Of a DNA stretch of 64,000 bases, positions 1-12,118 are shown piece after piece (the first letter of the stretch is position 1; every line of letters begins with the position of its first letter). The stretch is taken from positions 124,001-188,000 of the forward strand of contig FJUW01000033.1 in assembly GCA_900074885.1 (NCBI GenBank), in the 5' to 3' direction. Source of the DNA: Rhynchosporium graminicola. Lineage: Eukaryota; Ascomycota; Leotiomycetes; Helotiales; Ploettnerulaceae. Below the pieces are notes generated by a model. It made no database searches and was not told the DNA's origin. It saw only the letters and a list, made by a program, of their open reading frames with translations. A program made the translations under genes and the position numbers.

Positions 1-3000
1 TATAGTTTCTCATGCCAATCCACCAGAGTTCAAACGTCGAGCAGATACGGCAGCAGTATTCCGGTCGAATCTGATATTGAAATTCATCTTTCATTTTTCG
101 ATACATTTGGAGCCTTCACTTTACAACTCCATCCCTCGTCTCCACCAACTCCAACAACGCCAGGCTTGAGTCACGTGCCACTTCTGAGGCGCTCAGACCC
201 GTCTAGTGATGATCTGCCTAGACTATTTTTGGAAATTTTAATTGGTGGCCCATAGAGATGGAACTTTGGAACAGCCTCGGTGCAAAAAAGTGAGTGCAGT
301 TTAGGGCAGGGAGCTCGAAATTAATTCCGTCATCCGTTTCAGAGATATCTGCAATATGAGCTTAAACCTTCCCATCCACCACAAGTTGTCAACAACATCT
401 GATCAATGGCAAGGAAGTCGTAAGTCAGATACGCTGTTCTCCGATAGACCTGCCAGCCAATGATCCAAGCTTCAAGCTTCGAAGAACCGGTGCCACAATC
501 ATGATCAAATACCTCCCTATAGCTACAGTTCAGTAGCCGACAACGAGCGATCTTGTATTTAACTCTAACCAAATGTACTATTGCGAACTTGTCGGCTAAT
601 CAATCAACGCAGAGAGGACCCTGACTTTAAGATTCCTTGAATATTTAAGGAAATTACCTAAGTGCTAATCCAGTCGTGCAACAATCCGATCATACAGAAT
701 TACCAGAGCTTGGGCTCAGAATTCCAATCTTCGGATGAAACCGTTCCACCGAAATTGAATTCACATCATTGGTCCCGGTCCTGGGACTCGGACTCTCGAG
801 AACACCAAGGTTCCGGCGGATCTGGTCTCTGGTTTCATTCCGTGAAGTTAAGCAATGCCAAGCTGCTGGAGGAAGAGAAAGGTTTGTTGACTTCAAAACC
901 CCCTCACTAGCGAAAGAGGGGCATGAGCAGCATACACTAGGTATGTCGACCATGCCCAAGCTGCAACACGTGCTTCGTGTCCAGGCTTCTTGTGTCTTTC
1001 AGAAGGATTGTGGAAATATGAGTGATACTGGAAGTGGTCCGCATTCCTCTCCTGATAATACAATCTCAACATCTTTTAGACAGTTTGTTATTGGATGAAC
1101 TTGAAGCTGCCGCTGCCGTCGAAGATTTGTTTGACGATGAAGGTAGTGATGTGAGACATTCTTTTCTGGCTTCGAAGGCAAACGTACTTATTCATTTCAC
1201 AAGGGAATTGAATGGCCAGGAAAAATCGTAAGGCATTATTTGCATCTGGAATCTGCGAATCGGAACGAGGCACCATCATCATGAGCGAAGGTCGGACTAA
1301 ATTGGAGGAGCGTCTCGAGGTTTTCAGTCAAAAAGAACTGCCTCTCGTTAACTGAAAGAACACGAGAAGCTTTGGTCAGCACGGTCAATCATGATGATCC
1401 CAAGGCGCTGTAGAATAAATCTCAAGATAGTAAGGTTGGCCTATACTTCGACCGCGGTGAGGGATTCTTTATCTTCAATGCGACGATACACATCTCCACC
1501 TGACTCGAAAGAGAGGCGTTGCTCACTAGGGCACAATGTTTCCAAACAAAATGGCAGTCATACATATTTTACCTAACGTAAAGGGAGAGGAAAAAATCTC
1601 GTTGTAGCTGAATAGTTCAAATCAAGCTTGATGACCGTCACGATCCATGTAGTACAATAATTTTCATTCATAATACTCCGAAAAGGATTCTGAAAGAAGG
1701 CAGAGAGAAACAGCACGAAGAGGTGGAAACAGTTCTGATCCCTACTGCTCCGCGAGTTCCAGACAAGCAATCCCGAACTTTTCGCCAAGGACAGCGGAAA
1801 CGCAGACCTGCATGAGCTGGATCGGATAGCAGGCTACAGCGTTCCTGAGTATTGTATTCCCGACGTGGCTTGCATATATTTTACCATTTTCAGCTCACCC
1901 GAATCCGAGAGGTGTGGACGATGCGTGGCAGATTATGTAGGACACGATGTCTGTTAATCGTGCACGATCAGATGGTTGTAGAAAGATCGCCAAAGTCCTT
2001 CAGTTGCACCTCGTTCGGGATCTCGAGTAAGTCTTCCTCATGGTCGGATCTGGACTGCAGGTCAACCATCGATTTTTACGTTTACATGTGTGCGTGGGAT
2101 AACACCAAACCCACACGCTTCCTGGCACGTGTTGGGGAAGCCTATTAATGTCTCAACATTCTCTCCATATATGTATTATCCTTTGCTGGAGATATCTTCC
2201 TCCAAGTTCGGTTCAACTGCAATTCCTAATCCTCATTGTGTATGCCTGATATCTTCCTGGCCAGAAAGAATGTTTACACAGCGCTACGCAGCATATCCAG
2301 ACCCCTGTTATTCTAAAAATCCGATGTTCGTTTAGGACAGCTTCGTCAGTATCTATAACCTATTGAAGCTCTCTAAGCTAACGGTCCTATGATACTCTTG
2401 GAACTCATGCAACCGAGAGGCATATGAAAGTCGATAAACATTTTCCAACGATCTAGGCACGCCTAGGGTCGGTCGGACTTGGCGAGACTCTGTATCCCTG
2501 GGAAGATCTCGAACGATTCGGTGGCAAAAGCAGTTCAGAGATAAGGAAAGGATGGTTGGGGATAACAAGATCCGTGCGTCAGAGACAAAGACCTGATTCT
2601 TGTGCAAAGCCTGTCGGGGGAGTTTAGGGAATACCGGTTCCAGCAAAGAGTGTTACAAGTATTGAACATACGGTATCCCATTCTTTCAGCTCTCGAGAAA
2701 ACATCGTTGCGCATGGATTTCGTCTTATCTTGGCTTACAGCCCCAATTTTTAATCAAGAAAAGCTTCATGATGGAGTCACCTTCTTCGGGAAGCTCGCTA
2801 CGAATCATCTGATCCATGGTGGCGTAAATCGATATTTATACCGATTCTGAGACATCGATATAAAACTGCATGTAAGAAATGGTTCGTCACAGTCCGTCCT
2901 CCCGCTGGGCTAACGGGTTACCAGGTTTTGTTAGCACTACTAGCGGCTGCAAGACGAAGCTTGGAGCCGCCGAGTCTCCTTACCAGGGGTCGACTATTCG

Positions 3001-4380
3001 ATATCCTGTTTCTTTACGGAGTCCGTAAGCCTCCATTTGGACACGATCAAACTCAATCCGGAAGGCGAAAATCTTGGGAGAATGCCGGACGGCTTATTGC
3101 AGTCTCAATAGACTTTAGGGGACTTACACCAAAAGCCCATGCTGGACCAATGCGAATCGTGACAGATTTGACAGCGCACATGTTCTGGGCTTTGATTCTG
3201 ACGATGTCTCTGCGGGATAAAAAGAATAGGGTTCAGATAGACATATTATCGCCTCGTCAGTGCTTTTTCCACTAGCACCTGAATATCGTCATCATCCAGC
3301 AATGGGCAAGGTAGCTGCTATATTGTGAGACTCGGTGAGATATCGTCATATCGAACAGCAACATTCGGACCATAGCAGTTCAAGCTCTTGCGAAGACCCC
3401 AACTCGAAAGCAGTAGGGTGGCGACTGAAGATGGTGATCTCACTAGAATGCCAGTAACTCCTCAGGTTTAAACGAACGTTCTTGCCCGTAGTCAAAACAA
3501 GCGGATATCATCGACGCTTCGTATATCGATCACGACGGCCTAAGGGGTTTGTGTTACCGCCTCATCTGGTCCGTTTGCTGGCCTGGCCAGGCAAGCGGCA
3601 TCATCATGTTCCCGCAGGCAATTCCAACTCTCTGGCTTTCCCTGCTGCACGACCAATGCACCACGACTTTGTGTACAGGTTTCTACACGAGGACAAGTAA
3701 CATCTGAGCGTATCACATATCCTCACACCACATGTCTACCATACGATTGGACAACGGTACCCCGTAGACAGAGCTGAGAACGTACCATGTAATTTAGTTC
3801 TCTATACTGGAGCAGAAGTTTGATGTTCTCCATTTATTTATACTTTATTTGAAGATCCCGCTTATCGTCCGTCCCATGCCGAACCTGCCTAGGCTCGCCA
3901 AATACCGTCCGTTCGTTAACTCTTACTCCGTACTCATTTCCTACCACGGGAGAGAGACCCGTTGTTCCTGTCAATCTCCATCTCTTATCAGCATTCTTGA
4001 CCGGGGTGTATAACGATTCCAACCTCAAGAAAACAACACAGCCAGCCCAGCCAGGTATAGTGGTCCACGCCAGCTTGCCAATATCCGACATGCATGGAAA
4101 TCGCAAACACTACCACAACGGAACTCAACGTACAACGCCAGTCCAACTCTACGATACAGTACTGCAGATAGTTCTGTCCGAAGCCCACGCTTAGTGATGA
4201 CCCATGCCATGGCTAACTGTGTTCATTGTTCGATCATGGCCACTGCTATGAAATGCTTGTCACTGCCAGTACAGCAAGTAATCCAGATTCAGCTGACGCC
4301 CCCTGGGCCCGCCCAGCACGGGAGCCACGGAGAGAATCACCCAACATGCGTCTCGTATTTCTGATTATTAGAACCCAAAT
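1..4380. other. Long stretch with no supportable gene
   Basis: Both strands hold only short open frames with no recognisable domain, no chain of GT-AG introns and no consistent frame. A short stretch near 3269-3301 reads LAPEYRHHPA, which resembles part of an alpha/beta-hydrolase motif, but its flanks contain stops and no catalytic Ser motif was found. The base composition is normal and unlike the RIPped right end. It may be a decayed gene region or a genuine intergenic region. Confidence 0.5.
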
Positions 4381-4419
4381 ACGCCCTCTTCTACCTTTCT
4401 ATATGTAGCAGCTACCTAC

Positions 4420-5120
4420 CTGTGCTCTTTCATTTTAGAGCACAATTCTGTACCTCCTCCTCTCCTCATATAATTTACCTCCAGCTCGCTCTACCTGCTC
4501 CTTCACAAACCGTTGCTTCATCCGTCTTCTTGCAAGGACTCCCTGTTCTATCCACCTTCCTCATTCTGTTTCGACTCTACATATTCCCCTCACTACTCAA
4601 GGCCCTAGTCCGAGTAACATCTGGTCTTCGTCACTCCGCTGAAACAATTCCTTCGCCGACCGTTTATCGTCTAAGGACCTGGAGAAATTCGATAGTGTTC
4701 GTTGTTTATTGGTGCAGTGGTGGTGCCCGTGTTGTCATTGTCAAGTAGGAGTTGGCACTATTCTCCTTGGAGCAACACTAACTCATTGGTACAGGCTACC
4801 GTCAACGATTTTCACTGGCGTAGCGTCGGGCATTATCCAAACTACCCTCACTACCTGAAAACTCCCGCAGGTTTCTCCGATCAATACTCAGTAGGATATT
4901 CTGGCCGCGAGCCGAACTACCTACCTACAGCATCTTCCAAGTCTTCCAGGTTGTGCCTGGAAAATTAAGACTCGGCCCAGAGCAGCTGAGGTGGGACCAA
5001 CGGTTGAGCATCAGAGGTAGGTACGATAGGCACGCCTCTTAAATATCTACGATATCCTCAACGATCCTCCAATTATCTAATACTCCACAACCCGACACCT
5101 TCCGTTGATTGGACGCAAAG
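4420..5120 (+). promoter_or_regulatory. Pyrimidine-rich upstream region of the 5121 gene
   Basis: About 4430-4610 is strongly C+T rich on the plus strand, with many CTCC/TTCC runs. Such tracts are common upstream of transcription starts in filamentous fungi. A gene on the same strand follows at 5121. The region could hold a core promoter and a long 5' UTR; the start site cannot be placed from sequence alone. Confidence 0.4.
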
Positions 5121-5993
5121 ATGTCGATTTTCTCGATTCTCAAGGCTTCGAAAAAGGCAGCGAAGGAGCACAAGGCGGCAGAGAAACAGAAGGAACCAGA
5201 TGCCGTTGTTATTCCATACAAGCACACACCCACTCATGCTGCCGTCGATGCGCTCAGCGGAGCGCCTTCTAGTTGGTCAAGACACGATGCGAGCAAAATC
5301 AAAGCGCAACATAAGAGACGGAGCGAGATGGTCATGAGCAGAACCCCTAGCTCTTTGTCGACGATATCCTTTGTGAACCCCTCAGCGGCTGGTCCCAGCT
5401 CACAACCACCTCCACTTCCCCGGAGTTCGAGTCACAGCAGCTTCAACCCGACTTGGTTCGACAAGGTGGATGGTACAATTGACTCCAGGCAAAACAAATA
5501 TAGGCCTCAACGAGGTCAATCATACCACGACTCTGGAATTGGACCCAGCCCGTTAGGAAGCAAGGTCCAATCCGAAGGTACATTCTCCACAAATCTGCAT
5601 CAAGCATCACTTTCCCTTTCTGCGTTCCAAGCGCAAATCGACAATCGACTGACTTCATCTTTAGATGCCTCGCCGGTCATTAGCTCTAGTAACAGCACCA
5701 AATCGAACAATTCTTCCGACATTCTTGAGATCGCCGTTGACTCTACCGGAAGGCCTAAGCCAAACAGAACTCGGTCAAAAGAAAGTGGCCCACAAGGAAC
5801 TGTCTTTGTCCAACAAGATATCTTTGATCGTTTACACACTAGCACCTCAAGAAAAGTAGGCGAAGCTCCCATTCTCGATGGCCCAGCACCACGACCAAGA
5901 GTCCGGACATCTACCCCGGCGGTAGAGCAGAAGCAAAAGAAGCAAAGATGGAGTCTTCTCGGAAAGAGAAACACTGCCGCTGTCTCAACGTGA
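5121..5993 (+). CDS. Ser-rich protein of unknown function, 290 aa
   Basis: A single open frame without introns. The ATG at 5121 is chosen because it is the first in frame and has a good context (CAAAGATGTC); the frame upstream only continues through a non-ATG codon. The N-terminus (residues 1-30) is Lys/Ala/Glu rich and probably helical. It is followed by a short segment (about 35-55) reading PYKHTPTHAAVDALSG, the most conserved-looking part. The rest is low-complexity, rich in Ser, Pro, Thr and basic residues, probably disordered, with a basic end. There is no signal peptide, membrane segment or known catalytic motif. It looks like one of the fungus-specific disordered proteins, but I do not recognise the family. 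Function unknown. Confidence 0.75.
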   Translation: MSIFSILKASKKAAKEHKAAEKQKEPDAVVIPYKHTPTHAAVDALSGAPSSWSRHDASKIKAQHKRRSEMVMSRTPSSLSTISFVNPSAAGPSSQPPPLPRSSSHSSFNPTWFDKVDGTIDSRQNKYRPQRGQSYHDSGIGPSPLGSKVQSEGTFSTNLHQASLSLSAFQAQIDNRLTSSLDASPVISSSNSTKSNNSSDILEIAVDSTGRPKPNRTRSKESGPQGTVFVQQDIFDRLHTSTSRKVGEAPILDGPAPRPRVRTSTPAVEQKQKKQRWSLLGKRNTAAVST

Positions 5994-8900
5994 TCCCATG
6001 ACCCGAGACCCACCGAGGTTGGACCTCGACTAATACCATGCGCTACAGGGCACAGCACACATAAGGGTAGAATAATACAATCACTGGATCACATCGTGAG
6101 GAGCCTGCGAGTACAATCAGTCCAGTGCTTCTATCTACATACCACATTTGCCTTCGTACATAATGAAACTTAGCACACTATGTGCATTACGCGTCGTATC
6201 CCACGGCAAGACAACCATTACTTCGACCGGACCGTGGGTAATCTCCGTTTCCAAGAGTGCTCTTGTGTTGTATCTTTTTATCTTTATAGCGCCATAAACC
6301 TCTTTTATGTCCCGGGGACACATCATTTCACCACTTTATACACCAAAGGCACGATTTCGTCTGATGCACAATACATCGGACGATTGCAGGAAACGAGAGA
6401 GAATATGAGCCTCCTTCTTCTTCGTTAATTTGGTAAGGCGTTATATTAGATGTTTGGATCATGGTACATGGCTGTGGCTTTGGTTGACTTCTCACTTCCA
6501 AATCTTCAGAAGGATCAGCTCACGATGCGATGCGAGGAGTATCTAGAATAGTATACAGTGCCTGGACATGAACCTGTTTTGATTTTGGATATATTATGAT
6601 TGCTGCTTGTAAGAAGGATATTCTGCATGGTATGAATCGGGACGGCGATCACAGATACTTGTGCATACACATGTCAGACAGAGCTATAGATGAGATGACA
6701 TCGAGATACGAATCTATGACCCATATTCATGTTGTGCCTTTTATGTCCCAGTATCAACCGACAAATGCCAAACTTTCCTGGCAGAACTTCCCTACCACAA
6801 ATTTTATGGCCCGGGCTATCCCTCTCAGTAACGCTGTCTCGCTAGACAAGCGTCGAGTTAATCTAGTCTGTTTCTCTAGCTTCTAGCTCGTCGGCGAGAT
6901 CGTACGCTTGGTCTTGGCACATCTAGCACGATATGTAGTCCCACATCAACACTTACGGAAGACAGTTATATCCTCTTTAGCTCACGAGGTGTTTCTTTGG
7001 TCTATCCTTCGAGAAGCACTACTGCAGGATTCAGGAAGTCTGACTCTGCGCTTTCGAGCCGCATGTTTCAAGCCTCTGAAACGACTGATGTTGCCAGGAA
7101 AAGAGGGTCTTATTTCCCAATCAAACACATCTTCAATCATTCTCAGTAAGATGAGATCCGAGTCTTCGACGAACATCGACTTATACATTAAATTTGAAAC
7201 CACATTCCACCCTTTTTAACCTTCCAAGGACCCTTTATATTCAGGAACAGGTCAGGCGGGCCGGAACGGGTCGTTCTCTCCCTCGAAGCCGGCACTGCAC
7301 TTCGGAATATAGGTAGGGAGATTTCTAGACCGCTATCGGAGATTATAATCAGCCTTGAGCTAACAGGTTTTGGCCTTGCTTTGGTAAGCTATGTTTTGGA
7401 TAGTGGAAAGGGGTCTCTATAGTTAGGTGGGTCTTCCGGGAGTGTAGAGGAGAGCGGAGAGTCTGGGGAATTATGGTGGTTGATTGCTTGGTAAGTTCAG
7501 ATTGTCTTTGTTGTTTTGATAGGTTGGCTTTTTCTGCGTGAACCGAACTTTCTCTTGGTTACGTGTTTAGGGTAGTAAACGTGTTCTCTGTTTGTTGTGA
7601 ACAGCTAGCTTGGTCGGGTGTCGGCTATGGTCAATCTTTTGCACCGGATGAATTTGTGTGGGCTTCTTTTCTTGTTCGTTTTCACATCCCTTCGGACCCT
7701 TCTTGTATTTTTGAGTTGGATCTTGCTTCGTTTCCATTATATGGTAGCCATTGAATTCACAAACATCAGAAGGAGTCTATTGTCAGAGATAGAAATCTTC
7801 ATTAGCCTGCTGGATTACGCGCGAATGTTTTTCCATGGTAGTCGAGTGATGAATGTGTGACTGTCTGGCTCATAGAATGTCGGGGGAAAATATCTGTGCT
7901 GACACGGAGTGAATCAGCCTCAAATATCCGAGGTGACACTCAGAAACCTCGCAAGAGGTACTCTAGTGTCTAGGTACTGAGGGCTCTCTGATCTTATACG
8001 CCATTTCTGGTACTCTTGCGCGGTGGTAGTAGTGACTTGGTATTGTCTGTCATATATTTCACCTCCAAGGCGGGTACAGTGATACTGCAGAACGGAAGCA
8101 AGACTTACGTCTGCCTCAATTTCGTTTGGATACCTTGGATGCATAGATTATCAAAGAATGTGGATTCCTCTGTAAGCCGTGTATTCTGGTTATAGCCAAA
8201 ATCATGTCCTACTTGATACCAAGTCACCCTTGTAGATCTGGAATTGTACGACAGTTGAGAAACAGAAATAATATCGATCGCCCGAGTGATATCAGGGGAT
8301 CTGCGTTAATCATCTATAGAGGGCTACAATCATGCGGTGATCATGAGGCAACGTACGACATATTTTTCTGCCGACAGTTAATACACAAGAAAGCTGAGAC
8401 TTAGATCAGCTGTGTTGGATTCAGAACATGATCTTTCATTCATTCTCCGGCAAGTTTCACGAATCAATTGCCAAGGATATCTCCCCACTATAGTTCCACC
8501 ACAGCAAAGGTGACTTCTCCGGCAGGGTATGATCTTATCTTCCATCCCCGTCTGTGCTATCGAAAAATTTGCCGATTGCAAACCCATGGAGGACAGGCCT
8601 TCAACAAAGTATCATCAATTGTACCTACCTTATGAAATCATACTTGTTCTGGAATTAAACCTATCTGGACGATTCAACCTATATGTTTTCGGACACTGGC
8701 GATGATATCAATGTTTCTTCTCCGAGATTTCATTACACTTAGGCTCAACATGAACGCGAAGCTGAACTACTATCTTTTCGCAGAAAAAGTAGTGTCGTTA
8801 AATTAAATAGCAAGTTCTTGAATAGCAACAACAAGCGGCCATTTTTCATATTCAAGTCTCTGCTGAACAGGGCGCCGCTTGTACGGTTCCAGAACATGAG

Positions 8901-9634
8901 GTTCAGCTGTCAGCTGCAGTGCGCGAGGCGTGTGCCCAGCATAAGGCTACACATACTGATAGACAAAGAGCAATGGCTCTCACATGTCTCTGTTTTAGGG
9001 CTTTGTTGAGCCATGCATGTAGGCTCTTACCAGCACTAGCTGATAGATGGCAACAATGTTGACATTGACAGATTAAGCGAAAAGCGACCTGTCAATTTTC
9101 TCGGCAACGCGAGTCGACCAGAAAAAACCACTGCCATCACAAAGACTGAGCTGATAATGGTGGTTACATAGACGTGGTCTAAAATTTGTTGAAAATATGG
9201 TGCTTTTGGCGAGGGATTTCTTGTATTACAAACCCCTGTGAGTTTGATAGAGGCTCCTGGCCGAACAGATAGATACCTTCGAGGGCTATAATGGTGACTT
9301 GTCTGCGAGACTAATATCCCACTGATGCCAAGATTTAAACCAAGGAATTAACCTTCTTTTCACTGAACAATCCAAATAGCTGGCTACAAGGACAATTGTA
9401 GTAAATGTCACTAAACCCCAAATTGACATGACAGGATGTGCGAAGGTTAATTATCGCACTGTCGAGCTTGACAGTTCGGATTTTGTAACTGGCCAATCAA
9501 TGTTCCCACACAGCGCCAAATCACTGCCAAGTATTGCTCTTCGATTCTTTGAGTAAAATTTCTGTATCAGATAAGAATTTGCCTAATTAATCCCAAGCAC
9601 CTGTCTAGTCTCGAACACAGTCAAGTGTCTACAA
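5994..9634. other. 3.6-kb gene-poor interval
   Basis: This lies between the 5121 gene and the 3' end of the MFS gene. Only short open frames without recognisable domains are present, and no convincing exon chain, tRNA or repeat was found. Stretches around 7240-7560 are G/T rich on the plus strand. Untranslated transcripts cannot be excluded. Confidence 0.5.
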
Positions 9635-11437
9635 TTATATCTTCTCTACTGCCTTCACTTCCACTCCCATATCGGTCTTCTCTAGTGATGCCTCCTCAGA
9701 TGGATCAACGATTTGATGATCTCCAAAATGTCTTAACGGAACACCTTCATTGAACATTCTATCGACCTGCTCCAGTGTCCTACCCTTACACTCTGGTACG
9801 CAGAAGAACGTGAAAATCACCGCGCATACTGCAATTGCGCCAAAAATAAATCCGACCTTCGACCCGAGCGCGGCATATGGAGCGTAAAGTAGGTAGGGTA
9901 GGGAGAAATTGACGGCAAAGTTCATGATAACATTGACCATTGAAGCTGTTCGTTGAGAAGCATCACGCAGGCGCAAAGCTGAGACTTCGGTCGTTATCAC
10001 ATAGGTGAGAGGTGCCCATGCAAAAACAAAGCCGGCCGAAAACACAACCAACATGGCGACAATAGCAGTCTTATGCTGGTCGGTAGGATTTGAGACAGTG
10101 CCAAGACCACCCATAGTGAGAATTGCGGCGATTTGGATGCCGGCACCAATGAAGAGAAGGGGTCTAGAATGCTGTTAGATGTGTATGGGGAATATTTGTT
10201 GATCTGTTGCTAGACTGACCTTCTTCCTATACGGTCATTGAGGAACAAACCAGTGGTGACAAGCGTCAGGTTGACGACGGACATGACAATGCTCATGTTA
10301 AAGGGGTTGATCGTACCAAGACCTTTGATGAATATTGTGCCATATGTCGATGCAAATGCCTATTTCACTGTCAACATCAACAACCACCAGTGCGAATTTT
10401 TTTTGAAAGAGGTTGAAAGATTGCTTACCTGGCCGGTGGCTTGCTGAAAGAAGTTCATAGCGACAACGATGGCAGTCCTTCTCTTATTTACCCCCTGGAA
10501 AAGTTCCATGTATTTTCCTTGTTCCGGCTCGAGTCTCAATGCCAGCTGAAGTGCTTCGAATTCGGCAGCAATTTCTTCATCACTGACACAACCAGAGCGG
10601 AACTTGTAGAAAGCGTCTCTGGCCTCTTCAACACGGTCCTTTGTTAATAACCAACGTGGAGACTGTGGCAGATTTAGATACTGTCTAGTGAAATACCGAG
10701 GATAATCTCACCTCTGGAATAAACCAGACCAGGAAAAGTACTATGGTAGGCACTACGTAGAACAGACCGATTGGGATTCTCCATGCTGAATTTCCCTTCA
10801 TAGTACTAGTACCACGGCAAACACAGTTCACAATCAGTGATCCAAACTGCGGAGCGTCAGAAGTGGTTTAGAGCTTGCATCAATGCTACTAACCATCAAA
10901 CTGAATTGGTAAGAGCCAACAGCCAAACCCCGGACCGGAGCGGGTACAATCTCTGACTGGAATACTGGGACAACAGCAAGTTCCATGCCAATGTAGACAT
11001 CTTGTTTGAAGTTAGCTTGCCCAGTTTATATTTTCGAATGATGGAAGCAACTCACAGTTTAGAACTCGTGCCGCTAAGATCTGCTCGCGAGTTGTGGATG
11101 TAACGGCAATTGTGGCAGTGATCAATGCATAGCAACTCATGGTAAACATACACATCCGTCGTCCATATCCTCCACTGACCAAGCTTCCCACTATGACCCC
11201 GACCCCGAAGCCGATATAGTTCAAACTGTTGAAAAGCGAAAGCCATGATGGTGGGAGGAAGTATTTGCCTGTAGTTGAGTTCAATCTTCCAAATTGTCGC
11301 TGGAAACCATCCATGGCTTGGGTCGTGTTGAATCCAGCATTGTCGAACCCATAGTTGAATGTCGACACAGCAATGAGCAGGCACGCCAAAGTCAACGACT
11401 TGTTGAAGTGCTAGAGCACAGAATTTTGGGACACCAT
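9635..11437 (-). CDS. MFS sugar/oligosaccharide transporter (N-terminus uncertain)
   Basis: Six exons: complement(9635-10163, 10220-10359, 10429-10662, 10712-10846, 10894-11000, 11056-11437). Introns are 47-69 nt, all GT-AG, and the frame closes (508 codons plus stop). The product matches the Pfam Sugar_tr family of the major facilitator superfamily, close to fungal maltose/hexose-type permeases. Visible marks are YGFDNAGFNTTQAM in the first membrane segment, a GRR loop, PESPRWLL after TM6 (split by an intron), NDRIGRRP, and PECKGRTLEQVD at the end of TM12. It probably imports a sugar across the plasma membrane. The most natural ATG (11437-11435) is followed by an in-frame TAG at codon 9 (11413-11411). 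Either an unseen upstream exon splices at this TAG (the context ctctag fits an acceptor) or the gene carries a nonsense mutation. It is divergent from the zinc-cluster gene. Confidence 0.85.
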
Positions 11438-11909
11438 ATTGAGGGATAGACTGTCGTCGACATGTCAATATGCTGAAATCAGACGTTCCTATGATTGACA
11501 AAGACCTATTCTCATGCGGAGGAGCATTAAGATCTTATAGAACTTGGCTTGTTACAAATCGGATCAGGATCGGATAAAGAAATATTGGTCTGGGGAAACT
11601 ACAACTGAAGAGACATTCATAGACGCCGAGATATTGAAGCAGTGGAGAGAAACCTCAATATCCATGTTTCTTGGCATGCGACTTAAGGCCAGGCGCCGCA
11701 TAAGGGGTCCCGGACAGTTCAACACTGGCTTGGGTGTAGAGAAGTGAGGAGGGATTTGGAGTCTGGAGAGACTTTCACTGGACGCCACATCGCGGAATAT
11801 AGGGTAGGATATTATAGATGGGACGCAAGCTGGCGGCAGTGGGCCGTAGAGGGTGTTCATGGTGGTTGTTGTCTGTTGGCCAAGAGAAATTGAAGCAATT
11901 CCGGTGCTA

Positions 11910-11925
11910 GCGGCTGTCGGGGGGA
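11910..11925 (+). promoter_or_regulatory. 16-nt motif GCGGCTGTCGGGGGGA, copy 1
   Basis: The same 16 bases recur at 14956-14971 before the beta-glucosidase, in the same orientation. This copy ends 194 nt before the regulator ATG at 12119. It contains CGG triplets, the usual half-site of Zn2Cys6 proteins, so it is a candidate binding site for the neighbouring regulator. The role is inferred; the repeat itself is seen directly. Confidence 0.5.
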
Positions 11926-12072
11926 AATTCATTTCTCTGTCGCCGCCCCTATCCGTCCATAAATCCCCATCCTCACAACTTCTCACCCGCTCATCATAGT
12001 CTACAATTGTACCCCACATTTTCGAATCATCGAAGCAACCGGGGTGTTTAAAGATTCTCGATTTCTCTCAAT

Positions 12073-12094
12073 CACGTGTGTATAATATCACGTG
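12073..12094. promoter_or_regulatory. Pair of CACGTG (E-box) hexamers
   Basis: CACGTG occurs at 12073-12078 and 12089-12094, 16 bp apart, 25-46 nt before the regulator ATG. CACGTG is the classical site of bHLH factors. The close spacing suggests function, but the position so near the ATG may put it in the 5' UTR. Confidence 0.35.
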
Positions 12095-12118
12095 TCTCGT
12101 TTACTACCCCTAAGGCAA

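Larger units (their letters stand above)
11438..12118. promoter_or_regulatory. Divergent promoter between transporter and regulator
   Basis: A 681-bp region separates the transporter ATG (minus) from the regulator ATG (plus), so it probably drives both. It contains the 16-nt motif at 11910-11925 and two CACGTG hexamers at 12073 and 12089. A long open frame on the minus strand (about 11564-12019) could alternatively supply a first exon for the transporter, but nothing in it resembles an MFS N-terminus. Confidence 0.55.

Noticed and set aside
1680..2000. Protein-like reading with VLIPTAPRVP and LHELDRIAGYSVPEY in two frames
   Set aside because: The frames do not join by plausible introns, and no domain can be named.
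3240..3330. LAPEYRHHPA reading, similar to a hormone-sensitive-lipase type alpha/beta hydrolase
   Set aside because: Only about ten residues fit, stops flank it, and the catalytic Ser and His motifs were not found nearby.
5109..5120. Start of the 5121 gene at TTG 5109
   Set aside because: TTG is not a usual start in nuclear fungal genes, and an ATG with good context lies four codons downstream.
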